A stretch of DNA of 64,000 nt from positions 11,217,291-11,281,290 of the forward strand of contig CAJFCV020000001.1 in NCBI GenBank assembly GCA_904066235.2. Reading direction: 5' to 3'. The stretch is from Bursaphelenchus xylophilus. Taxonomy: Eukaryota > Nematoda > Chromadorea > Rhabditida > Aphelenchoididae. The notes beneath the pieces were generated by a model. The model was not told the DNA's origin, made no database searches, and saw nothing but the letters and a program-made list of their open reading frames with translations. Positions 62,500 through 64,000 of this stretch are shown piece by piece (the first letter of the stretch is position 1; each line of letters begins with the position of its first letter). Made by a program: the position numbers and the translations under genes.

Positions 62500-63075
62500 C
62501 GTTTAAAATTGCTTAGTGTATCTCACATAACCCTTAGCTGTCCATTAAACGCGATTTCCGCCGTGTTTTCAATATTTGCACCAAGCGGGGATCGAACCCG
62601 CGACCTTTCAAACGTAATTTTTGCCAAAATCCAATATACTACGCGATCTCCCCCCTGGAGTTATGACCTCACATTACGTGTATAATATGCAGAATTTTAT
62701 GCTGATTCTGAATCTGAAATAAAATCCTGTGGGATTTTTGATACGAAGGAGTTACGGTCGATTTTTATCGACCGGATTACAATATGCCTATGTTACAGTA
62801 ATATGAGAGACTCAATTTTGAAAAAAATGAATTCCCAATGGTCGAAAACGTATACGAGCAAAATTTTGGGTGATTTGCTCCTTCAATGACGTCACTAGGT
62901 CGAAAATTCCAAAAAAGACAAATTTAAGCAAATTTATGCCTTCCAAGCAGAATTGAGAAAAACTGTTGTTCGCTTTTCCTTAGCACATGTCGACGGTCAT
63001 TTTTATGCAAAAAACTCAAAATCGATTTTTTCCTATGTCCACTGCTGACGCAGCGAGCCAAAAATCGTCTTTTAA
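62496..63075 (-). mobile_element. R3: inverted copy of the R element, about 576 bp
   Basis: R3 is the reverse complement of R1/R2 between TTAA at 62,496 and TTAA at 63,072. It starts CGTTTAAAATTGCTTAG and ends AAAAATCGTCTT. It lacks the 12-base insertion of R2 and so resembles R1. It carries TGACGTCA at 62,887 and the perfect hairpin CGGTCGAT/ATCGACCG at 62,756-62,775. With R2 it forms a long inverted repeat around X. Confidence 0.8.
62577..62648 (-). other. tRNA-like cassette in R3 (minus strand)
   Basis: This is the inverted counterpart of the R2 cassette. The B box reads GGGATCGAACC on the plus strand at 62,588-62,598, inside the perfect T-arm GCGGGGATCGAACCCGC. The A-box-like element and the failure of the acceptor ends to pair are as in R2. 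Confidence 0.65.
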
Positions 63076-63474
63076 TGCATATCTAATTGCGAGTAGAACT
63101 GATTTTATATAATTTTTGAGGACGGAATATGCAAAAAATGAAACTGCTTCAAACCGCTTGAAATTGGCAACACTTATTCTAGGGTCAATTGTAAGAAACT
63201 TTTCCGTTAACTTTTTTTGGTAGATCACCGTACGATGGATTACTGTAGCGTTAAACGTGTCCTGATTAACAGCAATTTTCTTAAAAATTCTTGCATAAAA
63301 TATTAAATCGTTTTAATTAGTCGCTTTAGACAGCGAAAAGATCCACTTCCTATATATGAAAGAAAATTCGCCCTTAATTTCAACGCGTCTTGATGTCATA
63401 ATGAATTGGTGAAAGGGCGTCAAATAACTCGGCCGTTCCAAACGGTACAGCCACAAAATTTTTTTTGTACACAA

Positions 63475-63482
63475 GAAAACTC
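63475..63482. repeat. Left 8-bp target-site duplication
   Basis: GAAAACTC directly precedes the inserted element and is repeated directly after it. Confidence 0.9.
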
Positions 63483-63830
63483 GGGGCTAAGGTAGTACAG
63501 CCCCCCAGTCCAGTTTAGCACCCCATGACTCAGTACAACCCCCCTCGTCCATTCTGAACCCCAAAATTTATTTCAAAGAATTAATCCAAGTTGTATGGTC
63601 CAGCACAAGCCCCCTACGTTTTAGATCAAGCCCCTTACGTTTTAGATCAAGCCCCCTTCGTTTTAGAAAAAGCCCCCCTACGTTTTAGGTCAAGCCCCCT
63701 ACGTTTTAGATCAAACCCCCACTTACATTTTTTGTATTATTCTAATTTGTTCATTATGTGGGGTGTGAAACGGGCAAAAACAGTGGGGGTTTGAACTACC
63801 TTTCGTGGGGGGCTGAACTACCGAAGCCCC
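63483..63830. mobile_element. hAT-like miniature element (348 bp) inside X2
   Basis: The element starts GGGGCTAAGGTAGTACAG and its right end, read inward, starts GGGGCTTCGGTAGTTCAG. These are imperfect inverted repeats of about 24 bp, each closing with CCCCCC. It is flanked by GAAAACTC on both sides. An 8-bp duplication is typical of hAT-superfamily insertions. There is no transposase gene. The uninterrupted X copy (about 62,070-62,100) reads straight through GAAAACTCTTTCTT on its minus strand, so the insertion point and the duplication are both confirmed by an empty site. Confidence 0.88.
63606..63711 (+). repeat. 21-bp minisatellite inside the hAT-like element
   Basis: About five tandem units of CAAGCCCCCTACGTTTTAGAT occur, 21-22 bp each, with small changes (CCCCTTACG, CCCCCTTCG, one unit with an extra C). 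An open frame at 63,591-63,794 runs through it because 21 is divisible by three. Its repeated APYVLDQ peptide is a by-product of the repeat. Confidence 0.88.
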
Positions 63831-63838
63831 GAAAACTC
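63831..63838. repeat. Right 8-bp target-site duplication
   Basis: GAAAACTC follows the right end of the 348-bp insertion and continues into TTTCTTAACC, the normal X sequence. Confidence 0.9.
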
Positions 63839-64000
63839 TTTCTTAACCTTTCTGAGCACAATGACGACAATCCGACTTCTATGCGCCATGTGGTACACGA
63901 AAAACCAAATCAGGTTTAATGTTACAGTAATCCATGGTACGGTGATCTACCAAAAAAAGTTAACAGAAAAGTTTCTTACAATTGACCCTAGAATAAATGT

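Larger units (their letters stand above)
63072..64000 (-). mobile_element. X2: inverted copy of X, interrupted and cut by the window end
   Basis: From TTAA at 63,072 the sequence follows the reverse complement of X: AATGCATATCTAATTGCG, GTTAAACGTGTCCTG, CGGCCGTTCCAAACGG, CTATGCGCCATGTGG, then the second arm through GGTACGGTGATCTACC. A 348-bp insertion splits it at 63,483-63,830. The copy runs off the window about 130 bp short of its expected far TTAA. The minus-strand frame at 63,016-63,228 is arm sequence and not a gene. Confidence 0.8.

Noticed and set aside
61812..63228. Two similar minus-strand ORFs (84 and 70 codons) sharing the peptide YQKKLTEKF
   Set aside because: Both come from the inverted arms of X and its copy. 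The similarity is explained by the repeat, and each runs across an element boundary.
63591..63794. 67-codon ORF with APYVLDQ repeats
   Set aside because: It is produced by the 21-bp minisatellite inside the hAT-like element.

Overview
The window is dominated by one structure. Positions 1 to about 59,924 are an uninterrupted head-to-tail satellite array with a 159-160 bp monomer, roughly 375 copies, all in one orientation. The remaining 4.1 kb holds about 740 bp of apparently low-copy sequence with weak gene-like traces, followed by a cluster of small non-autonomous DNA transposons. The sequence is clearly eukaryotic: there are no bacterial-type operons, ribosome-binding sites or dense genes. 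The AT-rich, foldback-rich flank, the TTAA-bounded palindromic elements and the TGACGTCA and ATTACTGTA motifs look most like a nematode (Caenorhabditis-like) genome. That assignment is an impression, not a proof.

Layout of the array. Domain I (1-29,440) is fairly homogeneous, mostly exact 159-bp monomers carrying GTGATGACGGAG and CGCCGACACTGGGCG. Domain II (29,441-35,640) is transitional; monomers become 160 bp and new variants appear (GATGAAGGAG, CGCCCGCCCGAGGCC, CGCCCACACTGGGCG). Domain III (35,641-44,880) is dominated by a second family carrying AAAGGTAACCTCCTAAG. Domain IV (44,881-59,924) is a mosaic of all variants. Every domain contains higher-order repeats, from exact 160-bp triplications to blocks of 320, 640, 795, about 960, 1,113, 1,437, 1,754, 2,070, 2,230, 4,627 and 4,777 bp, as expected from repeated unequal exchange or conversion.

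Because 159 is 53 codons and one minus-strand frame of the monomer has no stop, long artefactual reading frames (up to 655 codons) run through domain I. They break wherever the A-tract gains a base or where common variants create stops. I do not annotate them as genes.

Right flank. The array stops mid-monomer at 59,924. From 59,925 to 60,664 there is a possible plus-strand ORF and a possible two-exon minus-strand gene remnant. From 60,665 onward five elements lie end to end, each separated by exactly one TTAA: R1, R2, X, inverted R, inverted X. R (about 576 bp) carries a tRNA-like cassette with recognisable A and B boxes. X (about 667 bp) is a foldback element with arms of about 180 bp. The last X copy is interrupted by a 348-bp hAT-like miniature element with an 8-bp target duplication; the uninterrupted X copy in the same window provides the empty site.

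No functional gene system can be demonstrated here. The most interesting points are the TTAA-linked element chain with its embedded Pol III-type cassette, and the multi-level higher-order organisation of the satellite.
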